NCBI RefSeq assembly: GCF_019061305.1
Contig: NZ_JAHQZT010000004.1
Coordinates: forward strand, 124,001 to 188,000
From: Marinobacterium weihaiense
GTDB taxonomy: Bacteria; Pseudomonadota; Gammaproteobacteria; Pseudomonadales; Balneatricaceae
Reading direction: 5' to 3'
Length of the DNA stretch: 64,000 nucleotides
In this document: positions 1-10,822 of the stretch, piece after piece
Layout of the letters: each line of letters begins with the position of its first letter
Numbering within the stretch: position 1 is the first letter of the stretch
The notes under the pieces: generated by a model
What the model saw: only the letters and a program-made list of their open reading frames with translations
The model's database searches: none
Told to the model about the DNA's origin: nothing
Translations under genes and position numbers: made by a program

Positions 1-1
1 T

Positions 2-985
2 ACCCGTTACCTGGGGCTGGAACTGGACAACCCGCTGGTGCCCTCAGCCTCACCGCTGACCGCCACCCTGGACAGCGGCTGTCGGCTGGAGGAGGCCGGT
101 GCCGGTGCCATCGTGATGCACAGCCTGTTCGAGGAGGAGTGCACCCGTGATCACGAGCTGCTGCACAGCTTTCTCTATGAGCAGCAGATCGGCCACCTGG
201 AAGCGGATGATTACTTGCCGGTGCCGGATACGTTCAAGACCGCCGAAGAGCATTACCTGGAATTACTGCACGCGCTGAAGTCCCGGCTGCAGATTCCGGT
301 GATCGCCAGCCTCAACGGCGTCAGTCCGCGCGGCTGGGCGGACCACGCCCGCCAGTTGGCCGAAGCCGGTGCCGATGCACTGGAGCTGAATGTTTACCAC
401 ATTGCCGCTTCGGTACATGAAAGCGGCGCTCAGGTGGAGCAGCGGTATCTGGATGTGTTGGCCGAGGTACGCCAGGCGGTGCCCGAACTGCCGCTGGCGC
501 TGAAACTGGGCGCGCGTTTCTCCAGTCCGGTGCACATGGTGGCGCAGTTGCAGGCACGGGGCGCCGATGCGGTAGTGTTGTTCAACCGTTTCCTGGAGCC
601 TTCGCTGGATCTGGATACGCTGAAGATTCTGCCGCAGCTGCAGCTGTCATCGGCGCTGGAGTTGAACGAGCGCCTGCGCTGGACCGCGATCATGCGTGCC
701 CAGGTGGCGCTGGATATCGCCATCACCGGCGGCGTACAGACGGGCGAGGATGTGATCCGAACCCAGCTGGTCGGCGCGCAGGTGGCACAGCTGGCCAGTG
801 TGCTCATGCGCCGTGGCCCTGAGGTGCTGGGCGCAATGCAAACGGCCATGCTGGCTTGGCTGGATGAGAATGAATATGAGTCGCTCGATCAGTTGCGTGG
901 CAGTGTCTGTCATGCCAATGCCGCTGATCCGTCCGGCTGGGAACGGGCCAACTATCTGGATACACTGGATCTGTGGCACCCCTGA
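2..985 (+). CDS. Dihydroorotate dehydrogenase-like flavoprotein (5' end cut by the window)
   Basis: The reading frame is open from base 2, and the first residues read TRYLGLELDNPLVPSASPLT, the usual N-terminal beta strand of the class-1-like dihydroorotate dehydrogenase family. The true start is therefore upstream of the window, and the GTG at 38 lies inside that conserved strand. About 327 residues are visible. A TIM-barrel fold is suggested by PVIASLNGV, ADALELNVY, LALKLGARFS and IAITGGVQTGEDV, the last being the typical phosphate/FMN-binding turn. Members are presumed FMN oxidoreductases, but this '-like' branch is not the pyrimidine enzyme PyrD, and its substrate is generally unassigned. 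It converges on ectD with a gap of about 46 bases. Confidence 0.82.
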   Translation, partial: TRYLGLELDNPLVPSASPLTATLDSGCRLEEAGAGAIVMHSLFEEECTRDHELLHSFLYEQQIGHLEADDYLPVPDTFKTAEEHYLELLHALKSRLQIPVIASLNGVSPRGWADHARQLAEAGADALELNVYHIAASVHESGAQVEQRYLDVLAEVRQAVPELPLALKLGARFSSPVHMVAQLQARGADAVVLFNRFLEPSLDLDTLKILPQLQLSSALELNERLRWTAIMRAQVALDIAITGGVQTGEDVIRTQLVGAQVAQLASVLMRRGPEVLGAMQTAMLAWLDENEYESLDQLRGSVCHANAADPSGWERANYLDTLDLWHP

Positions 986-1031
986 CGGGGACCAGTGACC
1001 GGCAGGGAACACCCTGCCGGGTTACCGCTAC

Positions 1032-1955
1032 TCAACCGACCTCGCGGGCCGGGGGCTCAGCGCTGCACTCCAGGACCTCGAAGCTATCCCGCGTGGCCAG
1101 AAATTCAGGTCTGGGTGGGCAGGGGCTGTAGGGCTTAACACAGCGGTTGCTCACGGCGTTATAGACAAAAAACAGGTTGCTGCGTGGCTGCGGTGAGATG
1201 TTGCTGCTGGAGCCGTGCATCAGGTTGCAGTCAAACAGCAGTACCGAGCCGGCTGGCGCTGCGGTTGAGCGAATGCCATGACGCTGGTGCAATCGGGCCA
1301 GGCTGTGATTATCCGGTGTGCCTACTGTCTGCTGCTTGAGTGAATCCCGGTAATAGTGCTCCGGGGTTTCACCAGCACAGCTGATGTACGTGCGGTGCGA
1401 GCCGGGCATCACCATCAGTGAACCATTGAAAAGTGTGTTGTCGGTCAGCAGGATAGAGGCACTCAGGGCTCGCATGCGTGGCATACCATCTTCCACGTGC
1501 CAGGTTTCAAAGTCTGAGTGCCAGTAGAACTCGCGACCATTGAAGCCGGGCTTGAAGTTGAGCCTGGATTGGTGAATGTACAGCTCATCGTTCAAAATAA
1601 AGCGGGCGATATCGGTGATTCGCGGATCAGCGGCGACGCGGCGGCATAGATCATTGTGTAGGTGCACCTGGAAAACAGATCTCAGAGCGCCACTGCCCGG
1701 TTCGGATATGGCTCTTTCGGAGGCCATAAGGTCTGAATCCTGTTGCATCTGCTCCAGTGTCTGCAGCATCCTGCTGACCTCTGCACGGCCGAACAGGTTG
1801 GGCAGTAGCAAATACCCCTCACGGTTGTATTGTTGCAGCTGCGCTTTGCTCAGGGGGGCGCCATCGCGGTAGTGTTGATGGATGACGGGATCCTGTCGCT
1901 CCAGACAGCGGGTCTGATGGCCGGTGCGGGATGGATAGAGATCCTGAGTCTGCAT
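1032..1955 (-). CDS. ectD: Ectoine 5-hydroxylase EctD
   Basis: Fe(II)/2-oxoglutarate dioxygenase of the PhyH superfamily that converts ectoine to 5-hydroxyectoine, a cytoplasmic compatible solute. The protein has 307 residues, the normal EctD length. The diagnostic block FYWHSDFETWHVEDGMPRMR lies at about residues 143-162 and provides iron ligands His146 and Asp148. The distal ligand is His247 in LMHGSSSNI. NGSLMVMPGSH and GETPEHYYRDSLKQQ are also EctD-typical. A near-perfect Shine-Dalgarno (AAGGAGGT, 1961-1968) sits 5 bases before the ATG. The ectABC synthesis genes are not next to it, so ectD is stand-alone here and the ectoine must be made elsewhere or imported (inference). Confidence 0.93.
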   Translation of the reverse strand: MQTQDLYPSRTGHQTRCLERQDPVIHQHYRDGAPLSKAQLQQYNREGYLLLPNLFGRAEVSRMLQTLEQMQQDSDLMASERAISEPGSGALRSVFQVHLHNDLCRRVAADPRITDIARFILNDELYIHQSRLNFKPGFNGREFYWHSDFETWHVEDGMPRMRALSASILLTDNTLFNGSLMVMPGSHRTYISCAGETPEHYYRDSLKQQTVGTPDNHSLARLHQRHGIRSTAAPAGSVLLFDCNLMHGSSSNISPQPRSNLFFVYNAVSNRCVKPYSPCPPRPEFLATRDSFEVLECSAEPPAREVG

Positions 1956-2177
1956 TGCTTACCTCCTTGCTTGTGGCACAGCGCGGACATGCCGGCGGCA
2001 TGATGGCTGCGCACCGGTGAAAGACAATAAAGACGCAATTCATGTGGGGACGATTACGGTGATTTCAAGTCGATGTGTAAAAAACGCCAGTAAATCGAGG
2101 CTTGCTGTGTCAATTAGGCTATATTATTCCGGCTAAGTAGCGAGCGGTGGAGATTTCGGTATGCGGGAGGTAACGGC

Positions 2178-3917
2178 TTGAACTTGAAGGCACGCTTCAG
2201 TCTTCTGGCGCTGGTGTTGATGCTAACATCAGGGCTGGCGGTATGGGCGGCCGTTCAGACCCTGGCCGAAGACATCATTACCGAATGGGCGCAGCGTTAT
2301 GTGGACAAGCAGGTCCGTTACGACAAGCAGCGGGTGATGCAGCCGCTGCTGCGTGAAATCGCGCTAGCGCAGCAGCTGGCCAGCTCGCCGGTGCTGCTGG
2401 AGTGGCTGCAGCAGCCGGATGACCTGGTACAGGAGTATCATGCCCTGATGGAGCTGGAGCGCTACCGCGAATCCTTCCAGAACAAGAACTACTTCATCGG
2501 TGTACGCAGCAGCGGCCATTATTACTACAATAATGCCGAAAACGAATATGGATCGGACCAGCTGCGCTATACCCTGCAGCCGGACGCTCCGGAAGATCGC
2601 TGGTTCTATCAGGTCATCGAGCAGGGACGCGACCTGATCATTAATGTCAATCCGGATCAGCACCTGGGCGTCACCAAACTCTGGATAGATGTGTTGCTGC
2701 GCAACCCTGATGATGGTGAGGTCTTGGCAGTAGCGGGAACAGGGCTGGATCTGGGGGGCTTTCTCAATGACTTCGTGGATTCAGGCGAAGCCGGCATCAG
2801 CAGCCTGTTTGTCGATCATAACCGGGCGATACAGCTGTACCGGGACCAGTCGCTGATCGACTTTGCCAGCCTGACCAAGCCCGAACAGCATCAGCTGCAC
2901 CTGGACCGCATGCTGTCGGCGGCCGATCTGGGCCGGCTCACCTCGGCCATGGCCGAGGTGCAGGCGGCGCCTGAGCAGGTCGCCAGCCGCTTTGTCACCA
3001 TGGAGGGTGTGCGCTACCTGGCCGGCATCGCCTATCTGCCCGAAATCGACTGGTACGAAATCACGCTGATGGATCTCAATCAGCTGTTGCCGCTGAGTCG
3101 CTTCAATACCCTGCTGCTGGCGTTCGGCGCTTCCCTGTTAATCACCATCCTGATCTTTCAGATTGTTCTTGGGCGTGTGGTACTCGCGCCCCTGCAGGCG
3201 CTGGATGCGGCCATGCGTCGGGTGCGTAACGGTCAGTATACCGGCGGCCCGCTCAAAGTCCGTGCCAGTGGTGAAGTTGGCCGGCTGGTGCGGGAGTTTG
3301 AACAGATGACGGCCGAAGTTCATGAGTCGCGTACTTCGCTGGAGCACAAGGTGCGCGAGCGCACCGAGGCGCTGCACCGTATCAGTCAAACGGACGAGTT
3401 GACGGGACTGTTCAATCGCCGTGGCATGGATGTGCGCCTGCAGGAGGAGCTGGCCCGCAGCCGTCGCGAGCATAGGCCTTTGGCCGTCATCTGGATCGAC
3501 CTGGATCGCTTCAAGGAGATCAATGACATTTATGGTCATGGTGTCGGTGACGAGGCTCTGAAACTGGTTGCTCAGGTGCTGCGCTCTGTGGTGCGCGAGT
3601 ATGATGCTGCGGCCCGCTGGGGCGGAGACGAGTTTCTGCTGATGCTGCGTGATGCCGACTACGCCATAGTACAGCAGGTTTGTGAACGCCTGTTGCGGGT
3701 CATTCGCGGACGTACGCTGGAAACCGACTCGGGGGCGCACTTGTGCATGACCTTCAGTATTGGCGCCTGCATCACCTGTGACGGCAACCTGGAGCAGCTG
3801 CTGCGGCTGGCGGATGCGGCCCTCTATGAGATCAAGGCGGCGGGGCGCAACGACTATCGTATTGAGGTCGTGACAGGGGCTCGGCAATCAACGGATCACC
3901 CGGTAAGCATCGATTAG
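2178..3917 (+). CDS. Membrane diguanylate cyclase (dCache-like sensor, HAMP, GGDEF)
   Basis: Predicted to make cyclic di-GMP from two GTP at the inner membrane. Reading the 579 residues in order: N-terminal membrane segment (about 7-28), a periplasmic domain of about 280 residues compatible with a dCache sensor, a second membrane segment (LLLAFGASLLITILIFQIVL, about 314-333), a HAMP region with short coiled coil, then GGDEF. The active site RWGGDEF is at about residue 480, and the product-inhibition site R-x-x-D (REYD) sits five residues before it, so catalysis and feedback both look intact. Start is TTG at 2178 with GGGAGG at 2165-2170. It overlaps the convergent regulator gene by 4 bases. 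The ligand cannot be predicted. Confidence 0.9.
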   Translation: MNLKARFSLLALVLMLTSGLAVWAAVQTLAEDIITEWAQRYVDKQVRYDKQRVMQPLLREIALAQQLASSPVLLEWLQQPDDLVQEYHALMELERYRESFQNKNYFIGVRSSGHYYYNNAENEYGSDQLRYTLQPDAPEDRWFYQVIEQGRDLIINVNPDQHLGVTKLWIDVLLRNPDDGEVLAVAGTGLDLGGFLNDFVDSGEAGISSLFVDHNRAIQLYRDQSLIDFASLTKPEQHQLHLDRMLSAADLGRLTSAMAEVQAAPEQVASRFVTMEGVRYLAGIAYLPEIDWYEITLMDLNQLLPLSRFNTLLLAFGASLLITILIFQIVLGRVVLAPLQALDAAMRRVRNGQYTGGPLKVRASGEVGRLVREFEQMTAEVHESRTSLEHKVRERTEALHRISQTDELTGLFNRRGMDVRLQEELARSRREHRPLAVIWIDLDRFKEINDIYGHGVGDEALKLVAQVLRSVVREYDAAARWGGDEFLLMLRDADYAIVQQVCERLLRVIRGRTLETDSGAHLCMTFSIGACITCDGNLEQLLRLADAALYEIKAAGRNDYRIEVVTGARQSTDHPVSID

Positions 3918-4855
3918 AACTCGTCATTCAAACGGTTGATCAACTCTTCCCGCCGACTGAGCTGCTCGACGGCTGTATCGCCCAGCAGACGCGCCACCTG
4001 CAGCAGCAGGGTTTCGGCCAGAAATTGAGTGGCAATCATGCTGTTGGTGTACAACGGGCTGTCACCACTGCTGATCAGGCTGATCTCGGCCAGCTGGGCC
4101 AGCGGTGAGTGATGGCTGTCGGTTAATGTCAGCAGCGGCAGCCTGCGCTGGCTGGCCACCTGTGCCAGCATTACCGAGTCGCGGCTGTAGGGCTCTGAAC
4201 CGAACATCACCAATACATCTCGTGTGTCCAGTTCGGCCAGGGCTTGTGCCTGGCCTTCACCGGCCGAGCCGACCACGCTGACCTGTTCGCGCAACAATCC
4301 CAGCATGTAGCTGAACATGACGGCCAGGCCGTAGGACTGGCGCCGCCCCGAAATCCGCACCCGCCGCGCTTTGACCAGGACTTCGGCTGCCTGGCGCAGG
4401 TTCCGTTCGTTCAGCTGTGCGGTGGTGCGCGACAGATTGCCGACCTGCACGTCCAGATGTTGATTCAGCCGGTCGCTGACGGGCACATCCTCGTGTGTGT
4501 TGACCAGCGCAGAGGCTTGAACGCTGTAATAACGCCCCGGTTCGCTGAGTGAATGTCGGAACAGGGCCTGAAACTGCACGAACCCTCTGAACCCCAGCAG
4601 CTTGGCAAGCCGGGTCAGGGACGCGGGGCTGACGCCGGTGACCTGGGCCAGCTCTGTTATGCTATGGGTAGCGACCAAACGCGGGTCATCCAGCATGGCG
4701 CAGAGCGCGACCAGCAGCCGCTTGCCCATGGGCAGCGATAGTTCGCCACGCTTGAGCAGCGAGGGAAGTTTGCGCAGCTCCGCCAGAGAGGTTGGCGGGA
4801 AGGTGATTAGGGGCGTGGATTCCGATTTCAATGCCTTTTTACCTTCGTGCCACAT
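3914..4855 (-). CDS. RpiR/MurR-family transcriptional regulator (HTH plus SIS domain)
   Basis: A 313-residue regulator with an N-terminal helix-turn-helix (THSITELAQVTGVSPASLTR, followed by LAKLLGFRGFVQFQ) and a C-terminal SIS sugar-isomerase-like domain (RRVRISGRRQSYGLAVMFSY, then DVLVMFGSEPYSRDSVMLAQ). The family binds phosphosugars or related metabolites and usually controls an adjacent catabolic gene. It is divergent from the aminotransferase gene at 5011 across a 155-base AT-rich gap, so that gene and its own promoter are the likely targets (inference). No clear Shine-Dalgarno precedes the ATG at 4855, so the start is less certain than the identity. Its 3' end overlaps the diguanylate cyclase gene by 4 bases, tail to tail. 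Confidence 0.85.
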   Translation of the reverse strand: MWHEGKKALKSESTPLITFPPTSLAELRKLPSLLKRGELSLPMGKRLLVALCAMLDDPRLVATHSITELAQVTGVSPASLTRLAKLLGFRGFVQFQALFRHSLSEPGRYYSVQASALVNTHEDVPVSDRLNQHLDVQVGNLSRTTAQLNERNLRQAAEVLVKARRVRISGRRQSYGLAVMFSYMLGLLREQVSVVGSAGEGQAQALAELDTRDVLVMFGSEPYSRDSVMLAQVASQRRLPLLTLTDSHHSPLAQLAEISLISSGDSPLYTNSMIATQFLAETLLLQVARLLGDTAVEQLSRREELINRLNDEF

Positions 4856-4919
4856 GGTTATTTAAGATTTTGAATCATAAAGTTTTTTTTGAAGTTAACC
4901 GGGCGTCATGCCGTATTAT

Positions 4920-4932
4920 GAAAATAAATTTC
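4920..4932. promoter_or_regulatory. Candidate operator palindrome between rpiR-type gene and aminotransferase
   Basis: GAAA-N5-TTTC dyad (GAAAATAAATTTC) in the middle of the divergent AT-rich intergenic region. The dyad is seen directly. Its use as a binding site for the adjacent RpiR-type regulator is inference from position only, and short A/T-rich dyads arise by chance. Confidence 0.25.
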
Positions 4933-5010
4933 CATTTTGCTATTCAGTATTGAAGCATTTTTCACAGGGTCCATAGTACAGCACATCGCTGAACATCAGG
5001 AACCCCGATC

Positions 5011-6276
5011 ATGTCCATTGACGCTTTTTTACGCCCGATCAACCACTCCGAAACATTGCTGATCAATGAACGCTCCGAGCAACTGGAAAGCAGCCGGCGC
5101 GTCTTCCGCTTCGGCTTTGGCCAGTCTCCCTTCCCGGTCCCGGCCTGCGTGGCCGAGGGGCTGCGTCAGCAGGCCAATGCCAAGGCTTACCTGCCGGTAC
5201 AGGGCTGGAAACCACTGCGCGAAGCAGTTGCGGCCTTCCACCGTCAGCAAGACAGCGTCGACTGGCAGCCTGAGCGCGTACTCATCGGACCGGGCAGCAA
5301 GCTGCTGATTTATGCGGTAATGGCCTCTTTTACTCGGGCCGAAGTGTTGTTGGTATCGCCCAGCTGGGTCTCCTACGAACCCCAGGCCAAGCTGGCCGGT
5401 CACAAGGTATCCAGGCTGCAGGCCAACGCTGATAGCGAATGGCGGCTGACGCCGGAGATGCTGGATCAGTTCTGCCACCAGCGGGAAACCCCCGAACTGC
5501 CGCTTATTCTGGTGCTCAACTACCCGGGCAACCCCAGTGGCACCACCTACAGCGAAGACCAGTTGCAGGCGCTGGCCGATGTACTGCGTCATCATGGCGT
5601 GCTGGTGATCAGTGATGAAATCTACGGCATGTTGCACCATCAGGGTGGTCATCGCTCGCTGGCACGTTATTATCCGGAAGGCACGCTGGTGACGGGCGGC
5701 CTGTCCAAGTGGTGTGGAGCGGGCGGCTGGCGCCTGGGTGTGCTGCATGTGCCGGAGGCACTGTCTGAGAGCCTGCTGCCGCGGCTGCTGGGCGTGGCGT
5801 CCGAAACCTGGTCCTGTGTGACAGCACCGGTGCAGTATGCGGCCGTGGAAGCCTATGCGTTCGGCCCCGAGGTGGCCAGCTATGTGCAGCGCCAGCGTGA
5901 AATTTTGTCTTCGCTGGGACAGCAGGCGGCCGGCGTGCTGAACGAAGCGGGCATCAGTACGGCGCTGCCGCAAGGGGGCTTTTATTTGTTTCCGGACTTC
6001 GGTCAGTGGCGCGAAGCCCTGGCGCGGCTGAATATTCACACTTCGGATCAGCTGTGCGAGCGCTTGCTCACAGAGGCGGGCGTCGCGCTGTTGCCGGGGA
6101 CGGCCTTCGGCATGCCACAGGAGGTGCTGACGGCACGTCTGTCCTATGTCAACTTCGACGGTGCTGCCGCCCTGACGGCAGCAGCTGATGAGATGATAGC
6201 CGTGACCCAGCCGGTCATCGATGGTCTGGCGGCGATCGTGTCCTGGCTGCAGAACAGTGTGAAGTTGGCGGCCTGA
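5011..6276 (+). CDS. PLP-dependent class I/II aminotransferase
   Basis: A fold-type I aminotransferase of 421 residues, cytosolic, transferring an amino group to a 2-oxo acid via pyridoxal phosphate. Visible landmarks are LNYPGNPSGTTYS (the NPxG motif), ISDEIYGMLHH (PLP-ring Asp and Tyr) and TGGLSKWCGAGGWRLG with the Schiff-base lysine near residue 233. A C-terminal arginine for substrate carboxylate is likely in LTARLSYVNFDG. AGGAA lies 9 bases before the ATG. The substrate is not evident: it resembles aspartate/alanine-type enzymes but is clearly not DapC, which is elsewhere in the window. The divergent RpiR-type regulator suggests control by a metabolite. Confidence 0.85.
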   Translation: MSIDAFLRPINHSETLLINERSEQLESSRRVFRFGFGQSPFPVPACVAEGLRQQANAKAYLPVQGWKPLREAVAAFHRQQDSVDWQPERVLIGPGSKLLIYAVMASFTRAEVLLVSPSWVSYEPQAKLAGHKVSRLQANADSEWRLTPEMLDQFCHQRETPELPLILVLNYPGNPSGTTYSEDQLQALADVLRHHGVLVISDEIYGMLHHQGGHRSLARYYPEGTLVTGGLSKWCGAGGWRLGVLHVPEALSESLLPRLLGVASETWSCVTAPVQYAAVEAYAFGPEVASYVQRQREILSSLGQQAAGVLNEAGISTALPQGGFYLFPDFGQWREALARLNIHTSDQLCERLLTEAGVALLPGTAFGMPQEVLTARLSYVNFDGAAALTAAADEMIAVTQPVIDGLAAIVSWLQNSVKLAA

Positions 6277-6381
6277 GAAAAAAGCAACACAGAATTGTGC
6301 CTTGGGGTTATGAGACCTGTATCAAATGCGCGATAATCGCAAAATACAAATGTCGCACTTAAACAACGGTTTCATTGCCCC

Positions 6382-8013
6382 ATGTCACTCAAGCATATCA
6401 AAATTCGTACCACGCTCCTGACCATACTGCTGGTCTTCAGTGCCATGCTGGTTCTGTTGGCCATTGATGCCTGGCGGGCGGCGCGCAATGCCCATCAAGC
6501 CCTGACGGAATTGAATCGGGTCACGGAAGAACAGACCGTGCCCGTTACCAATACCCTGATCACCGTGTTGCGGGCACGCCTGGCAGTGATTGCCGCGGAA
6601 GCCGAATATCAGAACGGCAACCTGGCCAATGCCCGCCACAGCCATGAAGCCTCTGCCCGCTTCGCACGAGAGGCAGCGGCCCTGTTCAAGCCGTTTATGG
6701 TCTCCCGCAAGAGCGATGCGACACGGGGCCTGGCACAACGCATGGAACAGCAATTTGCCGACTTCGAGCAGGCGGTCAGCGCCCTCAATCGAGCACTGGA
6801 CAACCGTGACCGTGATGCATTTCTAGCTGCAAACCTCAAAGCACGCAACGCCAGTGAGGGGTATTACAGTGCGTTGCTCGAGTTTCAGCAGCAGATGAAT
6901 ATTACCCGCAAGGCGGGAATGGAAGCAGCGCAAGGCAGCTATGATACCGCTGTGCTCAAGGCGATTGGCGTGACGCTCCTGTCGCTGTTGCTGGTGGGTT
7001 TGAGCCTGTGGTTTGTGCGCCGACAGATCGTGGCGCCACTGCAGCAGGCCAGTGACCACTTCAAGGTGATGGCGGCGGGCGACCTGAGTCGCGATATTGA
7101 TACGTCGAGTAGCAATGAAATCGGTGAACTGTTTGTGGCTTTGCAGGAGATGCAACAGAGCAAGCGTGCCATGATTCGCTCGCTGATGGAATCTTCCAGC
7201 CAGCTGGCGTCAGCGGCAGAAGAGCTCAACTCGGTGACCGAGGAAAGTCAGCGCGGCCTGCAGGAACAGAGCGATCAGTTACAGCAGGCCGCCACGGCGA
7301 TCACCGAACTTAGCACGGCGGTCGATGACGTGGCCGGCAATGCCGTGACCACCTCGGAAGCCTCCCAGGCCTCCAATGAGCTGGCCGTCCAGTGCCGCGA
7401 GGGGGTGCGTGTCACAACGACCGATATCCAGGCGGTTTCCGATGGCGTTGAACAGACCGCGGCACAGGTGGCCGAGCTGGCGCAGCACAGCCGCAATATC
7501 GGCCAGATTCTCGACGTGATTCAGGACGTGGCCGAGCAGACCAACCTGCTGGCCCTGAATGCGGCCATCGAGGCCGCACGGGCCGGTGAAGCGGGACGGG
7601 GCTTTGCCGTGGTCGCCGATGAGGTCCGCACGCTGGCCCAGCGTACCCAGTCGTCGACCACCGAAATCGAAAAGCTGATCACCGCCATGCGTCAGGGCAC
7701 CACGGATGTGATGCAGTCGATGGAACAGAGCCGTGCACGGGCCGAACGTACGCTGACCGGGGCGGCCAACGCCAGCAGCGCGCTGGAAGAGATCTTCGAA
7801 TCGATCAGCCAGATCAACGACCGTAACCTGGTGATTGCCAGCGCGGCCGAAGAGCAGGCCCAGGTGGCCCGCGAAGTGGATCAGAACCTGGTTAATATTC
7901 GCGATCTGGCCACTCAGACGGCGGCCGGGGCCAATCAGACCAGCGCCGCCAGCCAAGAGTTGTCCCGACTGGCGGTGGAGCTGAATGACAGCGTGGTGCA
8001 CTTTCGCACCTGA
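6382..8013 (+). CDS. Methyl-accepting chemotaxis protein
   Basis: Transmembrane chemoreceptor of 543 residues. Two membrane helices (about 10-27 and 192-210) flank a helical periplasmic domain compatible with a four-helix-bundle sensor, followed by HAMP (about 211-263) and a long cytoplasmic coiled coil. The highly conserved hairpin tip ([20 protein letters not shown], then [16 protein letters not shown]) that docks CheA and CheW is present. No C-terminal pentapeptide for CheR tethering is seen, as the protein ends in VVHFRT. No good Shine-Dalgarno precedes ATG 6382, so the start is moderately certain. It ends exactly where the convergent acnA ends. The ligand is unknown. Confidence 0.93.
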   Translation: MSLKHIKIRTTLLTILLVFSAMLVLLAIDAWRAARNAHQALTELNRVTEEQTVPVTNTLITVLRARLAVIAAEAEYQNGNLANARHSHEASARFAREAAALFKPFMVSRKSDATRGLAQRMEQQFADFEQAVSALNRALDNRDRDAFLAANLKARNASEGYYSALLEFQQQMNITRKAGMEAAQGSYDTAVLKAIGVTLLSLLLVGLSLWFVRRQIVAPLQQASDHFKVMAAGDLSRDIDTSSSNEIGELFVALQEMQQSKRAMIRSLMESSSQLASAAEELNSVTEESQRGLQEQSDQLQQAATAITELSTAVDDVAGNAVTTSEASQASNELAVQCREGVRVTTTDIQAVSDGVEQTAAQVAELAQHSRNIGQILDVIQDVAEQTNLLALNAAIEAARAGEAGRGFAVVADEVRTLAQRTQSSTTEIEKLITAMRQGTTDVMQSMEQSRARAERTLTGAANASSALEEIFESISQINDRNLVIASAAEEQAQVAREVDQNLVNIRDLATQTAAGANQTSAASQELSRLAVELNDSVVHFRT

Positions 8014-10728
<2,715 letters not shown>

Positions 10729-10822
10729 ACGAGTCCTCCCATGAAGGTTGGCGTGGGTGTATGGCCTTGGCCGCTACACCATGAACTTGGGATGTCGGTC
10801 GCGAGATTCAACCCCGGCCGGA

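Noticed and set aside
6329-6336. CGCGATAA before the chemoreceptor, resembling the sigma-28 -10 (GCCGATAA)
   Set aside because: Only 6 of 8 bases match and no TAAA -35 element occurs at the right distance.
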